Positions 9,901-18,876 of a DNA stretch of 64,000 nucleotides are shown here, piece by piece. The DNA is taken from the NCBI GenBank assembly GCA_028698995.1, contig JAQVVM010000018.1, positions 1 through 64,000 of the forward strand, in the 5' to 3' direction. The DNA comes from Bacteroidales bacterium. GTDB lineage: Bacteria > Bacteroidota > Bacteroidia > Bacteroidales > PXBB01. The notes under the pieces were generated by a model that saw only the letters and a program-made list of their open reading frames with translations, did no database searches and had not been told where the DNA came from. The position numbers and the translations under genes were made by a program. Within the stretch, counting starts at the first letter, position 1, and every line of letters starts with the position of its first letter.

Positions 9901-12900
9901 TTGATTGTAAAAGTCGTATTGCTTTGTCCAACAACGCCGGGGGCATAAAATAAAACAGCTTTAACAAGACAGTTTATTGATTGATGATATGGAACAAACC
10001 AATTAAGCGTATCCCCGCTATAGGCATCCCAAATTTCATCAATATACATCCAGCTTTGCCCGTAATCCACAGAATAATAAACTTTCACCGGGCCATCCAA
10101 AGAAGTACCTGTCCAGATAATATTGTGATAGGTCCCTGCTGTAAGAATTTCACCACCTATGGGGCTTTGAAGCTGAATAGTAGGCAACATCTTTATGGTA
10201 AAAATATTATCACTCAGGTCGAACATCGTAGAATCATTCACATCGCTCACCCTTACTTTACAGAACATGGAGGGTGTGTTTGGAACAGTCCAGTCGTAAA
10301 ACCCTGTTGAAGCATTAAGACTTTGTTCAATGTTAATCCAAGAAATACCATTATCAATGGAATAATCGAGTCTTACGAAATCCACACTGGCAGCATACCA
10401 TTTAATCTGCAAACTACTTGTGGGATACAATTGCTCGTTACCGTTTGGAGCAATAAGTGAAAATGGCGGAAATGAGATACTTATTGTGGTATTTGTTTCA
10501 TCTGTTACTGCAGGGGCTTCAAGCATTCTGACTCTAACCTGAGCACTAGATGTTTGAATAAAGGGAACAGTAACAGGGTATGTTGCACCATTACTTTCTC
10601 CCCACACGCCTCCTGCATAATTTGCACTGAGCCAGTTATTGGTGGTAAACTCAATAACCACATTCCCATCCAGATTAGTTCCGGTCCATTCAATATTTCT
10701 TAATTCGCCCGCAATCCATGTTTCGCCTCCAAGGGGATAAACCAATTGAATTGTTGGCATTACTTTGATGGTAAAAACTTCAGCACTTTGGGCAAAGGTT
10801 AAAGTATCAGCTATGTCAGTAATTTTAACAAGGCACTGATTTGATGGTGTATTAGGCACAATCCAGTCAAATGGGCTTAAATGAGCAGGCACATTATCTG
10901 CAATAAGCATCCAAGTTGAACCATTATTAACTGAATATTCAAGTTTGATAAAATTTGTATTGTTGGCAACCCAATTGATAGACACAGTACTGCTCGGATA
11001 ATAGTAATTACCTCCCTGAGGAGAAATCAGAGCAAAAGGAGGCATCTGGATTGTGAAGTTTGCATCCGACATATCATTCACATTTTGAAGAGACCAGAAT
11101 TTCACACGTACTTTAGCATTCTGTGATTCAACAAAAGGTACACTCCAGTCGTAAGTACCTCCATTCTCATTGCCATAGCCCCATCCCATATAAACCCAAG
11201 TATTACCTCCATTTGTTGAGTATTCCAGATAAATAGCATTATTCAGATTTGTTCCTGACCATTCAATGGTGTAAAACTGCCCTGAATTTAATAATTCACC
11301 TCCATTAGGAGTAAGCAGAGATAAAGTAGGGATGGAATAAATAGTGAATGGATTATTGGAAATATCAAAAATTGAATTATTACCCATATCTGTGATTTTC
11401 ACCTTGCATTGTGTTGAAGGAGAATTCGGAATATTCCAAATGTACTGTCCTGCTGCTGCAGCTACACTATCAGCAATAAGTATCCAATTATTGCCATTAT
11501 CAATGGTATAATGAATTGCTATATAACTTGAATTCATAGCAGTCCAAGTAATTGTATAATTGTTGGTTGGGTAAAGATTCTCGTAATTGTTTGGGGCTGT
11601 TAAAGCAAATGATGGCATTTGAACTGAGAACACATTATTACTTTGGTCAATAACATTTGGAGTACTCCAAAATTTTGCACGAATTAAAGCTCCTGAAGTT
11701 GACAGATAAGGAACAGTCCATGAATGGGTTCCTCCATTATCAGCGCTCCATTCCCACCCAACATATTCCCATGTAGCTCCGGCATTTTTTGAAAATTCAA
11801 TATATATATTGCCTTCCAATCCAGTACCTACCCACTCAATATCAACAAGTTGTCCTCCTTCAAAAAGTTCACCTCCATCAGGGTAAACTAAAGTTATGGT
11901 AGGTAAAGGCAAAATTGTGAAAGTAGTGTTGCTGATATCTGTATTTAGCACATCATCAATATCAGTGATTTTCACAAGGCATTGTGTTGAAGGTGTATTG
12001 GGAATAGTCCACGAAAAGATTCCTTGAGATGCACTGACACTATCAGAAATCAATTGCCATGTATTACCATTGTCGATTGAATAATTAATTCTAATAAAAT
12101 TAGAGTTTAAAGCTGACCATTCAATATCTGTTTGCTGCGTAGCATAAAAATAATCACCTCCGTTAGGTTGAATGAGTGCAAAAGAAGGAAGAGCAACAGA
12201 GAAAACAGCATCACTTGCATCAAAAACGGATGGTAAATTCCACATCTTAATTCTAATCAAAACGCTGTTAGAGACTATATATGGCACATTCCAAAAATAG
12301 CTGCCACCATTCTGAGTACCCTGAGCCCAATCAATGTAAAACCAGTCTATGCCATTATTAGTGCTATACTCGATATTGATTCCATCATTGATATATGTTC
12401 CCGACCATGTAATCTCGAAAACTGAGCCTGCTATTAATAGTTCGCCTCCATTTGGTGAAACAATTTCCAAAGTAGGAAGATTCATAATTTCAAAATTTCC
12501 CGATATACAAAAATGCTGCACATCATTGAAATCAGAAATTTTTACCAGACATTGGGTTGAAGGAGTATTTGGAATTTGCCATGAATAGCTGTTCTGAGTG
12601 GCAGGAACATTTTGAGCCACACTATGCCAAGACACACCGGCATCATAGGAGTAGTCAATATTTAAGGAAGAGATATTATTCGCAAACCATTCAATTAAAG
12701 TTGTTTGCCCCGGATAAAATGCATCATTGTTTTCGGGACTGATAAGGGCAAAATCTGGTGGAATAATTGAAAAGATATTATTGCTTGAATCTTTAATAGA
12801 TGGAAGATCCCAAAAAGTAACCTTAATAAGAGCACTATTGGTTAAATTATTAGGCACAACCCACTCAAAATTCCCACCGTTAGGAGTTCCATTTACCCAG

Positions 12901-14864
12901 CCCACATAATTCCAATCAATCCCGGAATTGTAAGAGGCTTCGACATATATGGCACTGTTTAAATTGGTACCGGCCCATTCAATATTTACAGTATCATTTA
13001 CATTAAAAATTTCTCCACCGTTTGGATATATCAATTGAATGGATGGGATGGGATAAATTATGAAAACACTGGAATTTTGGTCTTGGGTTAAGGGGTTGTC
13101 CATATCAGTTATTCTGATAATGCATTCATTTGAAGGATTATTCGGTATAGTCCAAAGATATGCATTCTGTTGTGCAGGGACATTGTCGGCAATTAAAGAC
13201 CATGACAGTCCATTGTTTTGAGAGAATTCCAATTTAATAGCATTTGAATTATCTGCCACCCATTGGATATTTAACGTATTTGTTGGATAAAGCAATTCAT
13301 TACCATTAGGATATATAAGGGAGAAAGACGGCATGATGATGCTGAATGAAGCATCGCTGACATCATTGGCTGCCTGATAATCAAAATATTTAACACGTAC
13401 AATACAGCTTGAAGAAATATTCTGAGGAACAGTCCATGTAAAAGAACCTCCTGTAAGGTTGCTCCATCCCCATCCAACATAATTCCATGATTGTCCGTTG
13501 TTTACAGAATACTCGATATAAATGTTGCCATTGATATGTTGACCTGTCCAAACAATATCGTAATCATTTCCTGCTTCAAGAATCTCTCCTCCATTTGGAC
13601 TAACCAATTGGATTACAGGTAATTCATTAATTGTAAAAGCATTATTGCATGCATCATTTGTGGAAGGGACATCGGCATCAGTAATTTTTACCAAGCAGTC
13701 TGATGAAGGATTATTGGGTACAGTCCATTGGTATGTATTGAGAGAGGCATTGATATTTGAGTCAATATTTGTCCAGGTAGTGCCATTATCTGAAGAAAAA
13801 TCGATATGGATAAAATTAGAATTCAGGGCCGTCCATTCAACATCTATAAGCTCGCCCGGGAAAAATGTTTCTCCCCCATTAGGGTAGATTAGAACAAATG
13901 TTGGCAAATTAACTGTAAAAACATTATCACTGACATCAGAAACAGAAGGGACATTCCAGATTTTTGCTCTTACCAAGGCATTTAAGGAAGGGGAAAAAGG
14001 CACATCCCAATTATAGTTGCCACCGGTTGAAGTGCCATTAGCCCAATCAATAAAGGTCCAAGTGTTGCCATTGTCAGAAGAATATTCCAAATAGATATTA
14101 CCACTAATGCCAGAACCTGACCATTGAATATTAAAAACATCACCGGACTCTATTATTTCACCTCCATTTGGCTCCAACAATGTGATGACAGGCAGGTCGG
14201 TAATTGTAAAAACATTGTTGCTTTGATGAAAGTTAAGTGTATCATCAGTATCAGTAATTTTTATAAGGCAATCATAAGAAGGTATATTGGGGATAACCCA
14301 TGTTAAGGACTGCAGAGATGCATCCACAGCGCTTGCAATAGAAGTCCATGTAAGACCGGAATCAAATGAAAAATCAATATCAATAAAATTCAAATTTTCA
14401 GCTATCCATTGAATATCGAAATTGTTTGTTGGGTAAAGAAATTCACCCCCATTCGGACTTATCAGGGCAAAGTCGGGCATAACAATCTCAAAAACATTAT
14501 CACTGACATCAAGATAGTTCTGGTTGTCCCAATAGGTTGCACGTATCATTACATTTGAAGACTCAACAAAAGGAACCAGCCATGAATAAACGCCCCCTGT
14601 ATCTTCGCTCCATGCCCAATACAGGTAATTCCAGCTTTGTCCGCCATTGACAGAATATTCCAGATATACAGTGCCATTGATATTACTGCCTGTCCATTCA
14701 ATATCTTGTGTCGTATTTGCATACCAGGTTTCGCCACCGTTTGGTGTAACAAGTGTCAGATTTGAAAAGGCATTTATATTAATAACGAAAGAACAAAAGA
14801 TCAACAGAAGTTTAATTTTAAAATTCTGCTTGAATATTTTTAATTTAGTTAATGATATCATCAT
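6981..14864 (-). CDS. Giant T9SS-secreted protein with 23 alternating Ig-like modules
   Basis: Secreted surface protein of about 2,627 residues. A signal peptide (KLLLIFCSFVININAFS) is followed by 23 tandem beta-sandwich modules of about 95 residues, each opening with a version of L-x-x-P-N-G-G-E and a conserved I-x-W. Two module types alternate strictly, A-B through eleven pairs plus a final A. Type A has a W-rich middle and GG-x-Y-x-W-x-V-P; type B has IPNTPS-x-x-C-L-V-K-I. After about residue 2220 come several Ig_7/PKD-like domains (ATGGNVFWYAD) and a C-terminal type A sorting domain (NIYPNPFTDEFYV, NVSGKLLYS, LSKGLYFVRL) that directs export by the type IX system. The modules resemble those matched by the Kre9/Knh1-like Ig family. 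Role probably adhesin or stalk; no catalytic domain is seen. A TTG at 14873 is an alternative start, but the ATG at 14864 leaves 14 nt after the E1 stop. Confidence 0.88.
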   Translation of the reverse strand: MMISLTKLKIFKQNFKIKLLLIFCSFVININAFSNLTLVTPNGGETWYANTTQDIEWTGSNINGTVYLEYSVNGGQSWNYLYWAWSEDTGGVYSWLVPFVESSNVMIRATYWDNQNYLDVSDNVFEIVMPDFALISPNGGEFLYPTNNFDIQWIAENLNFIDIDFSFDSGLTWTSIASAVDASLQSLTWVIPNIPSYDCLIKITDTDDTLNFHQSNNVFTITDLPVITLLEPNGGEIIESGDVFNIQWSGSGISGNIYLEYSSDNGNTWTFIDWANGTSTGGNYNWDVPFSPSLNALVRAKIWNVPSVSDVSDNVFTVNLPTFVLIYPNGGETFFPGELIDVEWTALNSNFIHIDFSSDNGTTWTNIDSNINASLNTYQWTVPNNPSSDCLVKITDADVPSTNDACNNAFTINELPVIQLVSPNGGEILEAGNDYDIVWTGQHINGNIYIEYSVNNGQSWNYVGWGWSNLTGGSFTWTVPQNISSSCIVRVKYFDYQAANDVSDASFSIIMPSFSLIYPNGNELLYPTNTLNIQWVADNSNAIKLEFSQNNGLSWSLIADNVPAQQNAYLWTIPNNPSNECIIRITDMDNPLTQDQNSSVFIIYPIPSIQLIYPNGGEIFNVNDTVNIEWAGTNLNSAIYVEASYNSGIDWNYVGWVNGTPNGGNFEWVVPNNLTNSALIKVTFWDLPSIKDSSNNIFSIIPPDFALISPENNDAFYPGQTTLIEWFANNISSLNIDYSYDAGVSWHSVAQNVPATQNSYSWQIPNTPSTQCLVKISDFNDVQHFCISGNFEIMNLPTLEIVSPNGGELLIAGSVFEITWSGTYINDGINIEYSTNNGIDWFYIDWAQGTQNGGSYFWNVPYIVSNSVLIRIKMWNLPSVFDASDAVFSVALPSFALIQPNGGDYFYATQQTDIEWSALNSNFIRINYSIDNGNTWQLISDSVSASQGIFSWTIPNTPSTQCLVKITDIDDVLNTDISNTTFTILPLPTITLVYPDGGELFEGGQLVDIEWVGTGLEGNIYIEFSKNAGATWEYVGWEWSADNGGTHSWTVPYLSTSGALIRAKFWSTPNVIDQSNNVFSVQMPSFALTAPNNYENLYPTNNYTITWTAMNSSYIAIHYTIDNGNNWILIADSVAAAAGQYIWNIPNSPSTQCKVKITDMGNNSIFDISNNPFTIYSIPTLSLLTPNGGELLNSGQFYTIEWSGTNLNNAIYLEYSTNGGNTWVYMGWGYGNENGGTYDWSVPFVESQNAKVRVKFWSLQNVNDMSDANFTIQMPPFALISPQGGNYYYPSSTVSINWVANNTNFIKLEYSVNNGSTWMLIADNVPAHLSPFDWIVPNTPSNQCLVKITDIADTLTFAQSAEVFTIKVMPTIQLVYPLGGETWIAGELRNIEWTGTNLDGNVVIEFTTNNWLSANYAGGVWGESNGATYPVTVPFIQTSSAQVRVRMLEAPAVTDETNTTISISFPPFSLIAPNGNEQLYPTSSLQIKWYAASVDFVRLDYSIDNGISWINIEQSLNASTGFYDWTVPNTPSMFCKVRVSDVNDSTMFDLSDNIFTIKMLPTIQLQSPIGGEILTAGTYHNIIWTGTSLDGPVKVYYSVDYGQSWMYIDEIWDAYSGDTLNWFVPYHQSINCLVKAVLFYAPGVVGQSNTTFTIKYPDIGLITPNGNATYYPFNTQSIKWVAPNLSLINIEYTFDDTTWHNIAQNVDASLNEYPWIIPNTPSDSCRVRISDVSNPQLNDFSDTLFSILPLPEIYLVTPNGGEILTAGSLYQVEWTGHDLNGAVVVEYSIDNWATSHVGTWKYSEPNGDTLLWLVPFTPSNNARMRVYFYDAPIIQDESDSTFIIQNPPFAIVSPIGGETYFPTNEVFIQWIAQNATHIDITYSTDGGFTWQNIATNVNAAVGVYNWIVPNTPSNKCKVRIIDSYNSSNFSQSVNYFTIYPSPTIDLTYPDGGEVFFAGNTHLIEWSGTNLNGAVRLEYSLDAGASWLYIDNQYYMINGGSYFWQVPYDTTTKAKVRATFLGVSNLSDESNNLFSITYPSFALLYPNNTGITHYPTTQMDIQWVANNSTYIKLFYSTDNGVNWVLIQDSVDATLGHYLWTVPNTPSTNCKVRIIDVDNPLLYATSGFSFTIDFMPQIALVKPIGGEDFRAGDTIEIQWTGIYLTGGLYIDYSFDNGSTWTNIGSKWGMPNGDSYFWIAPHVVAEVLVKITYIELPNLSVQSDSVFTICYNPDLYIMTNPVVCQPNAVDISNYFTDSASTTGYVTYWYDSLATQQISDPHHIHNSGIYYILKETSFGSCSDIKPIEVLIGTTLQPPLVAPSHNVCSADTLNLLEATGVNIHWYYDVAFNSLIDTGNFLNTSQFLSDTIIYAFQYENPACPGLPAQVHINYGITPLSPIIPAQPDYCAGDSVNSLIATGGNVFWYADSNLTQLIYSGDSLNLLPLNGDTVFYAVQQEGFCFSDIVTVPINVNPVPPKPSILLNGSTLVSSSSVGNEWYNTQGDFLGNDQYFSPLVDGFYLVVVTINGCVSDTSDVVYYYITGFHIIDSENNFNIYPNPFTDEFYVQCMINNMDMINLEILNVSGKLLYSSTFSIAANADFKISTGNLSKGLYFVRLSNDTDIFYYKLIKQ
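8190..14770 (-). repeat. Coding tandem repeat: 23 Ig-like modules in A/B alternation
   Basis: About 6.6 kb of diverged in-frame repeats with a unit near 286 bp and a higher-order unit near 570 bp (one A plus one B module). Recurrent DNA phrases such as those encoding PNGGE and IPNTPS recur throughout, but copies differ widely, so amplification is old and the modules are under protein-level constraint. Confidence 0.85.
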
Positions 14865-14878
14865 ATAAGGCAATTATT

Positions 14879-17296
14879 TTAAAAAATTTCAGGGTATTTA
14901 ACGGGATTATACTCATGCATCATTTCATATACTGCTTCGAACAGGTCTTCAGCATTTGGGTTGGAAAAATAGTCACCGTCAGTAGCATAAGCAGGCCTGT
15001 GTTCCTTAGCGGTAACAGTTTTTGGTGATGCATCAAGGAAATTAAACCCGCCCTGTACTTCAAGAATTTCACGCATCATAAAAGCAGTGGCACCACCGGG
15101 GACATCCTCATCAAAAAGAATAAGTTTGTTGGTTTTCTGTAATGACTTCAGAATTGACGCATTTTTATCAAAAGGGAGTAAAGACTGTACATCAATCAGT
15201 TCACAAGAAATATCAAATTCTCTCAATTGACTTACGGCATCCTGAGCAATACGAACACAAGAGCCATAGGTTACAATGGTAACATCAGATCCATTTTCAA
15301 TGATTTCGGGAACACCAACAGGCACTCTAAACTGCCCCACATTTTCGGGTAGTTTTTCTTTGAGGCGGTAAGCATTGAGAGGCTCGACAATCAATGCTGG
15401 CACATCAGCAGCAAGGACAGTATTATAAAAACCTGCAGCCTGTGTCATATTTCTTGGCACTAAAACGAGAATTCCTCTCACTGCATTGATAATCATACTT
15501 AATGGAGAACCGGAATGCCAAACACCTTCAAGCCTATGTCCTCTTGTTGAAATAATCAACGGGGCTTTCTGGCCACCAACAGTTCTGTAGCACAAAGTAG
15601 CAAGGTCATCGCTTACTGTTTGCAATGCATAAAGCAAGTAATCAAAGTACTGAATTTCAGCTATTGGCCTCAGGCCTCTCATAGCTAAGCCTATCCCCTG
15701 CCCTACAATACTTGCTTCCCTTATACCGGTGTCACTGATGCGGACTTCACCGTATTTTTCCTGCATGCCTTCCAATGTTTGGTTTACACCACCAATCCGT
15801 CCAACATCTTCACCAAAAATAAGAACCTCGGGATTGTGTGCAAATATATAGTCATAATTATGCAACAAAATTTCTCTTCCATTTACGAAAGAAGATTTTT
15901 CATTATAAACAGGGGGCACTTCTGATATATCCAAAGCAGACATTATATTTTCACTGTATAAATAGGTATTATATCTCAGGCGACCATTCTCATAGGCAAT
16001 TTTAAGCCAGTCGCGGACAGTATTCTTTAATGATTTATCTGACACACAAGAATGGCAAACCAAACGCAGAATTTTCTTAGCGTTAGAAATAATATCTTTC
16101 CGAACAGGATTGCTTATTTTTCTTAAGTCATTGACTATGGCTTCAATTTTTTCGGACTTACGACAGTTGCAGTTCTTAATATTAATTAATTCAATAAAAT
16201 CATTTTTTTCTTTGATAAGTGGATCCTGATAATTATTCCATGCCTTATTGCGGGCGTCCTTAACTCTCTCAACAGCTTCTGTTTCAATTTTAAGAAGTTC
16301 TTCATCTGTTGCAAGTCCTTTTTCAAGAATCCATTGACGAAATTTCAGATTGCAATCATGTTCTTTTTCCCATTCAAGCAGGTCTTTATCTTTATAACGC
16401 TCATGGGAGCCGGATGTCGAATGGCCTTGAGGTTGCGAAAGTTCATATACATGAAAAAGTACAGGAATGTGCTCTCTGCGGCAAATTTCAATCCCTTTAC
16501 TGTAAGTTTCACAAAGGGCTTCATAGTCCCATCCTTTAACTTTATAAATCAGAAAACCATTTTTACCGGATTCCTTTTCAAATCCTTTTAGGAGTTCAGA
16601 AATGCTGTCTTTGGTAGTTTGAAATCTTCGTGAAACAGAAATACCCCAACCATCGTCCCATACAGACATAGCTAAGGGGACTTGAAGAACTCCTGCAGCA
16701 TTAAGGGTTTCAAAAAAATGTCCTTCCGAAGTGCTTGCATCTCCAATAGTACCAAACGCGACTTCATTGCCATTTATAGAAAAATTTGTGTTGTCTTTTA
16801 AAGCGGGATTTTTTCTGTATATTTTTGAAGCCAAAGCCAGTCCTAGCAATCTGGGCATCTGGCCGGCAGTAGGAGAAATATCGGCAGAACTGTTTTTTAA
16901 TTCAGTATGGTTTTTCCATGTACCATCTGTATTTACAGTTCGTGTTGCAAAATGATTATTCATAAGACGGCCTCCGGTGGATGGGTTGAAATCCAAATCT
17001 GTATCCCCATAAAGTTGCGCAAAAAATTCTTCCAAAGACATCATCCCCGTGGCAAACATTAAGGTTTGATCTCTATAATAACCCGAACGCCAGTCTCCTT
17101 TTCTAAAAACCTTTGCCAAAGCCAGTTGGGGAACTTCTTTCCCGTCACCAAAGATCCCGAATTTTGCTTTTCCTGTAAGTACCTCCTTTCGGCCTAAGAG
17201 ACTTGCCTGTCTGCTTTCACAGGCGATTCTGAAATCATTCAAAACAATTTCGACCTCTTGTGTATTTTTTAACTCATTTAATTTGTTAGCTCTCAT
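14879..17296 (-). CDS. Fused E1 alpha/beta 2-oxoacid dehydrogenase (thiamine diphosphate enzyme)
   Basis: Decarboxylating E1 component of a pyruvate or branched-chain 2-oxoacid dehydrogenase complex with alpha and beta subunits on one 805-residue chain. The alpha part (about 45-340) has the thiamine-diphosphate motif from G185-D186 (TIGDASTSEGHFFETLNAAG) to DDGWGIS. The beta part (about 470-805) has FGEDVGRIGGVNQTLEG, DTGIREASIVGQGIGLAMRG, RPIAEIQYFDYL and a transketolase C-terminal domain (LIDVQSLLPFDK, LFDEDVPGGATAFM). Between them is a linker of about 130 residues with paired cysteines (NCNC and CHSC). E2 and E3 genes are not in the window. Substrate choice between pyruvate and branched-chain acids cannot be settled by eye. 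The giant T9SS gene follows 14 nt downstream, which may be accidental. A TATATTTG element lies upstream. Confidence 0.92.
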   Translation of the reverse strand: MRANKLNELKNTQEVEIVLNDFRIACESRQASLLGRKEVLTGKAKFGIFGDGKEVPQLALAKVFRKGDWRSGYYRDQTLMFATGMMSLEEFFAQLYGDTDLDFNPSTGGRLMNNHFATRTVNTDGTWKNHTELKNSSADISPTAGQMPRLLGLALASKIYRKNPALKDNTNFSINGNEVAFGTIGDASTSEGHFFETLNAAGVLQVPLAMSVWDDGWGISVSRRFQTTKDSISELLKGFEKESGKNGFLIYKVKGWDYEALCETYSKGIEICRREHIPVLFHVYELSQPQGHSTSGSHERYKDKDLLEWEKEHDCNLKFRQWILEKGLATDEELLKIETEAVERVKDARNKAWNNYQDPLIKEKNDFIELINIKNCNCRKSEKIEAIVNDLRKISNPVRKDIISNAKKILRLVCHSCVSDKSLKNTVRDWLKIAYENGRLRYNTYLYSENIMSALDISEVPPVYNEKSSFVNGREILLHNYDYIFAHNPEVLIFGEDVGRIGGVNQTLEGMQEKYGEVRISDTGIREASIVGQGIGLAMRGLRPIAEIQYFDYLLYALQTVSDDLATLCYRTVGGQKAPLIISTRGHRLEGVWHSGSPLSMIINAVRGILVLVPRNMTQAAGFYNTVLAADVPALIVEPLNAYRLKEKLPENVGQFRVPVGVPEIIENGSDVTIVTYGSCVRIAQDAVSQLREFDISCELIDVQSLLPFDKNASILKSLQKTNKLILFDEDVPGGATAFMMREILEVQGGFNFLDASPKTVTAKEHRPAYATDGDYFSNPNAEDLFEAVYEMMHEYNPVKYPEIF

Positions 17297-17367
17297 ACGT
17301 TCTTAGTAGTTTTCCTCATAAAAATTAACAATAGTTACTCATCTTCATTTATTTGAATGCTGTTTCA

Positions 17368-17375
17368 CAAATATA
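17368..17375 (-). promoter_or_regulatory. -7 promoter element before the E1 gene
   Basis: On the - strand TATATTTG is an exact match to TAnnTTTG, about 71 nt before the E1 start codon. No good TTTG is seen at the expected distance upstream, so this rests on the -7 box alone. Confidence 0.4.
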
Positions 17376-17399
17376 CAAATTTTCAATAAGATGTTTTGT

Positions 17400-18866
17400 T
17401 TAAAACTGAAAATAAATAAAGGGTTGCACATCTGCTGATTTGACCTGAATAATAAGCCAGATTAGAATAACCAGCAATAATGATTTTAGAGGTATGGGTA
17501 TCTTTATAATGAATCTTTCAAAAATATTGTCCCATTTTTCAGGTGTGAAATGAAATATAAAACCGGCAAGGATGAGCAGAAATATGAATTTATAAGCTAC
17601 AACAACTTCTAAAACAAGATCCGGTTTAAAAGAAAAAAGTATTCTATTTATAACAGTAAGTGCAGTCGTATAGGAATCAGCCCTAAAAAAAATCCAGCAT
17701 AAACACACGAAATGAAAAGTAAAAATCAGTCCCAACATTCCGGTAAATATATTTTTTTTGAAAGGGAATATACCTTTTATCATTTTTTCAAATGCAAGAG
17801 CAACCCCATGCATGGCGCCCCAAATAACAAATTTCCATGATGCTCCGTGCCACAAACCGCCCAGCAGCATTGTTATAAGCAGATTAATATAGGTACGGAT
17901 CTTACCCTTTCGGCTCCCTCCCATTGATATATACAAATAGTCCTTGAGCCACGAGGATAGAGAAATATGCCAGCGCCGCCAGAACTCAGTGATACTTTTT
18001 GCCTTATAGGGTGCATTAAAATTCACGGATAATCTAAATCCCAGTAATAAGGCCAAACCAATAGCCATATCTGAATAGCCCGAAAAATCACAGTAAATCT
18101 GAATTGCGTATCCATAAACAGCCATTAGGTTCTCAAACCCTGTATATAATAATGGTTCATCGAAAATTCTATCAACAAAATTCACACTTATATAATCGGA
18201 AATTACGGCTTTTTTGAACAAACCGGCCATGATTAGAAAAACACCTTTCCCAATGGCCTCGTTATCAATAATAATTGGTTTTTTTATTTGAGGTAAAAAA
18301 TCGGAAGCCCTTACAATTGGGCCAGCAACCAGTTGAGGAAAGAATGACACAAAGAAGGCAAAATCCATGAAATTGTCTGCCGGTTCTAACTTTTTTCTGT
18401 AGATATCAATAGTATAACTTAAAGTCTGGAATGTATAAAATGAAATACCTATGGGCAGAAAAATATCCATATTGGTTAATCTGAAATAGCCGCAGCTGTT
18501 TAGTGTATTAATAAAAAAATTTGTATATTTGAAATAGAACAATATACCTAGATTTAATACAAGACTCAGAATGAGTAAGAGGATGCGGTAGGGTTTTCCA
18601 GATGTACGATGAAGCCATTTCCCAATAAGAAAATCAATTAAAGTGGAAATAAACAGCAAATAGAAATAAATACCTCCGGATTTGTAATAGAAGTAATAAG
18701 ATACTAAAACGAGATATGCTACCCTTAGGGTTTTATTTTCATTTATAAAAATATAAATTAGAAGAACAATCATAAACCACCACAGAAAAAAACCACTACT
18801 GAATAAAAGCGGATTATCCGGGTTATAGCGAAGTAAATCAATTATATTAACGAAAATTCTTTCCAA
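17400..18866 (-). CDS. MBOAT family membrane-bound O-acyltransferase
   Basis: Polytopic inner-membrane acyltransferase of the AlgI/DltB/PatA type, 488 residues, with about ten or more hydrophobic segments. Family marks are PIGISFYTFQTLSYTIDIYR, FPQLVAGPIVRASDFLPQI, YCDFSGYSDMAIGLALLLG, FWRRWHISLSSWLKDYLYI (H300) and LLGGLWHGASWKFVIWG with the catalytic H340. Such proteins pass acyl (usually acetyl) groups across the membrane to a partner that O-acetylates a glycan. The SGNH protein encoded 10 nt upstream is the evident partner, and the surrounding peptidoglycan enzymes suggest peptidoglycan or another envelope glycan as acceptor. The acceptor is inference. Confidence 0.95.
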   Translation of the reverse strand: MERIFVNIIDLLRYNPDNPLLFSSGFFLWWFMIVLLIYIFINENKTLRVAYLVLVSYYFYYKSGGIYFYLLFISTLIDFLIGKWLHRTSGKPYRILLLILSLVLNLGILFYFKYTNFFINTLNSCGYFRLTNMDIFLPIGISFYTFQTLSYTIDIYRKKLEPADNFMDFAFFVSFFPQLVAGPIVRASDFLPQIKKPIIIDNEAIGKGVFLIMAGLFKKAVISDYISVNFVDRIFDEPLLYTGFENLMAVYGYAIQIYCDFSGYSDMAIGLALLLGFRLSVNFNAPYKAKSITEFWRRWHISLSSWLKDYLYISMGGSRKGKIRTYINLLITMLLGGLWHGASWKFVIWGAMHGVALAFEKMIKGIFPFKKNIFTGMLGLIFTFHFVCLCWIFFRADSYTTALTVINRILFSFKPDLVLEVVVAYKFIFLLILAGFIFHFTPEKWDNIFERFIIKIPIPLKSLLLVILIWLIIQVKSADVQPFIYFQF

Positions 18867-18876
18867 AGTAATTTTA

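Noticed and set aside
9981-10310. Open frame of 109 codons on the + strand inside the giant T9SS gene
   Set aside because: Antisense to the repeat region; one of several shadow frames caused by the repetitive codon pattern.
8190-14770. Regular repeats with about 286-bp spacing, at first sight array-like
   Set aside because: They lie in one continuous reading frame and diverge at the DNA level, so they are protein modules and not a CRISPR or satellite array.
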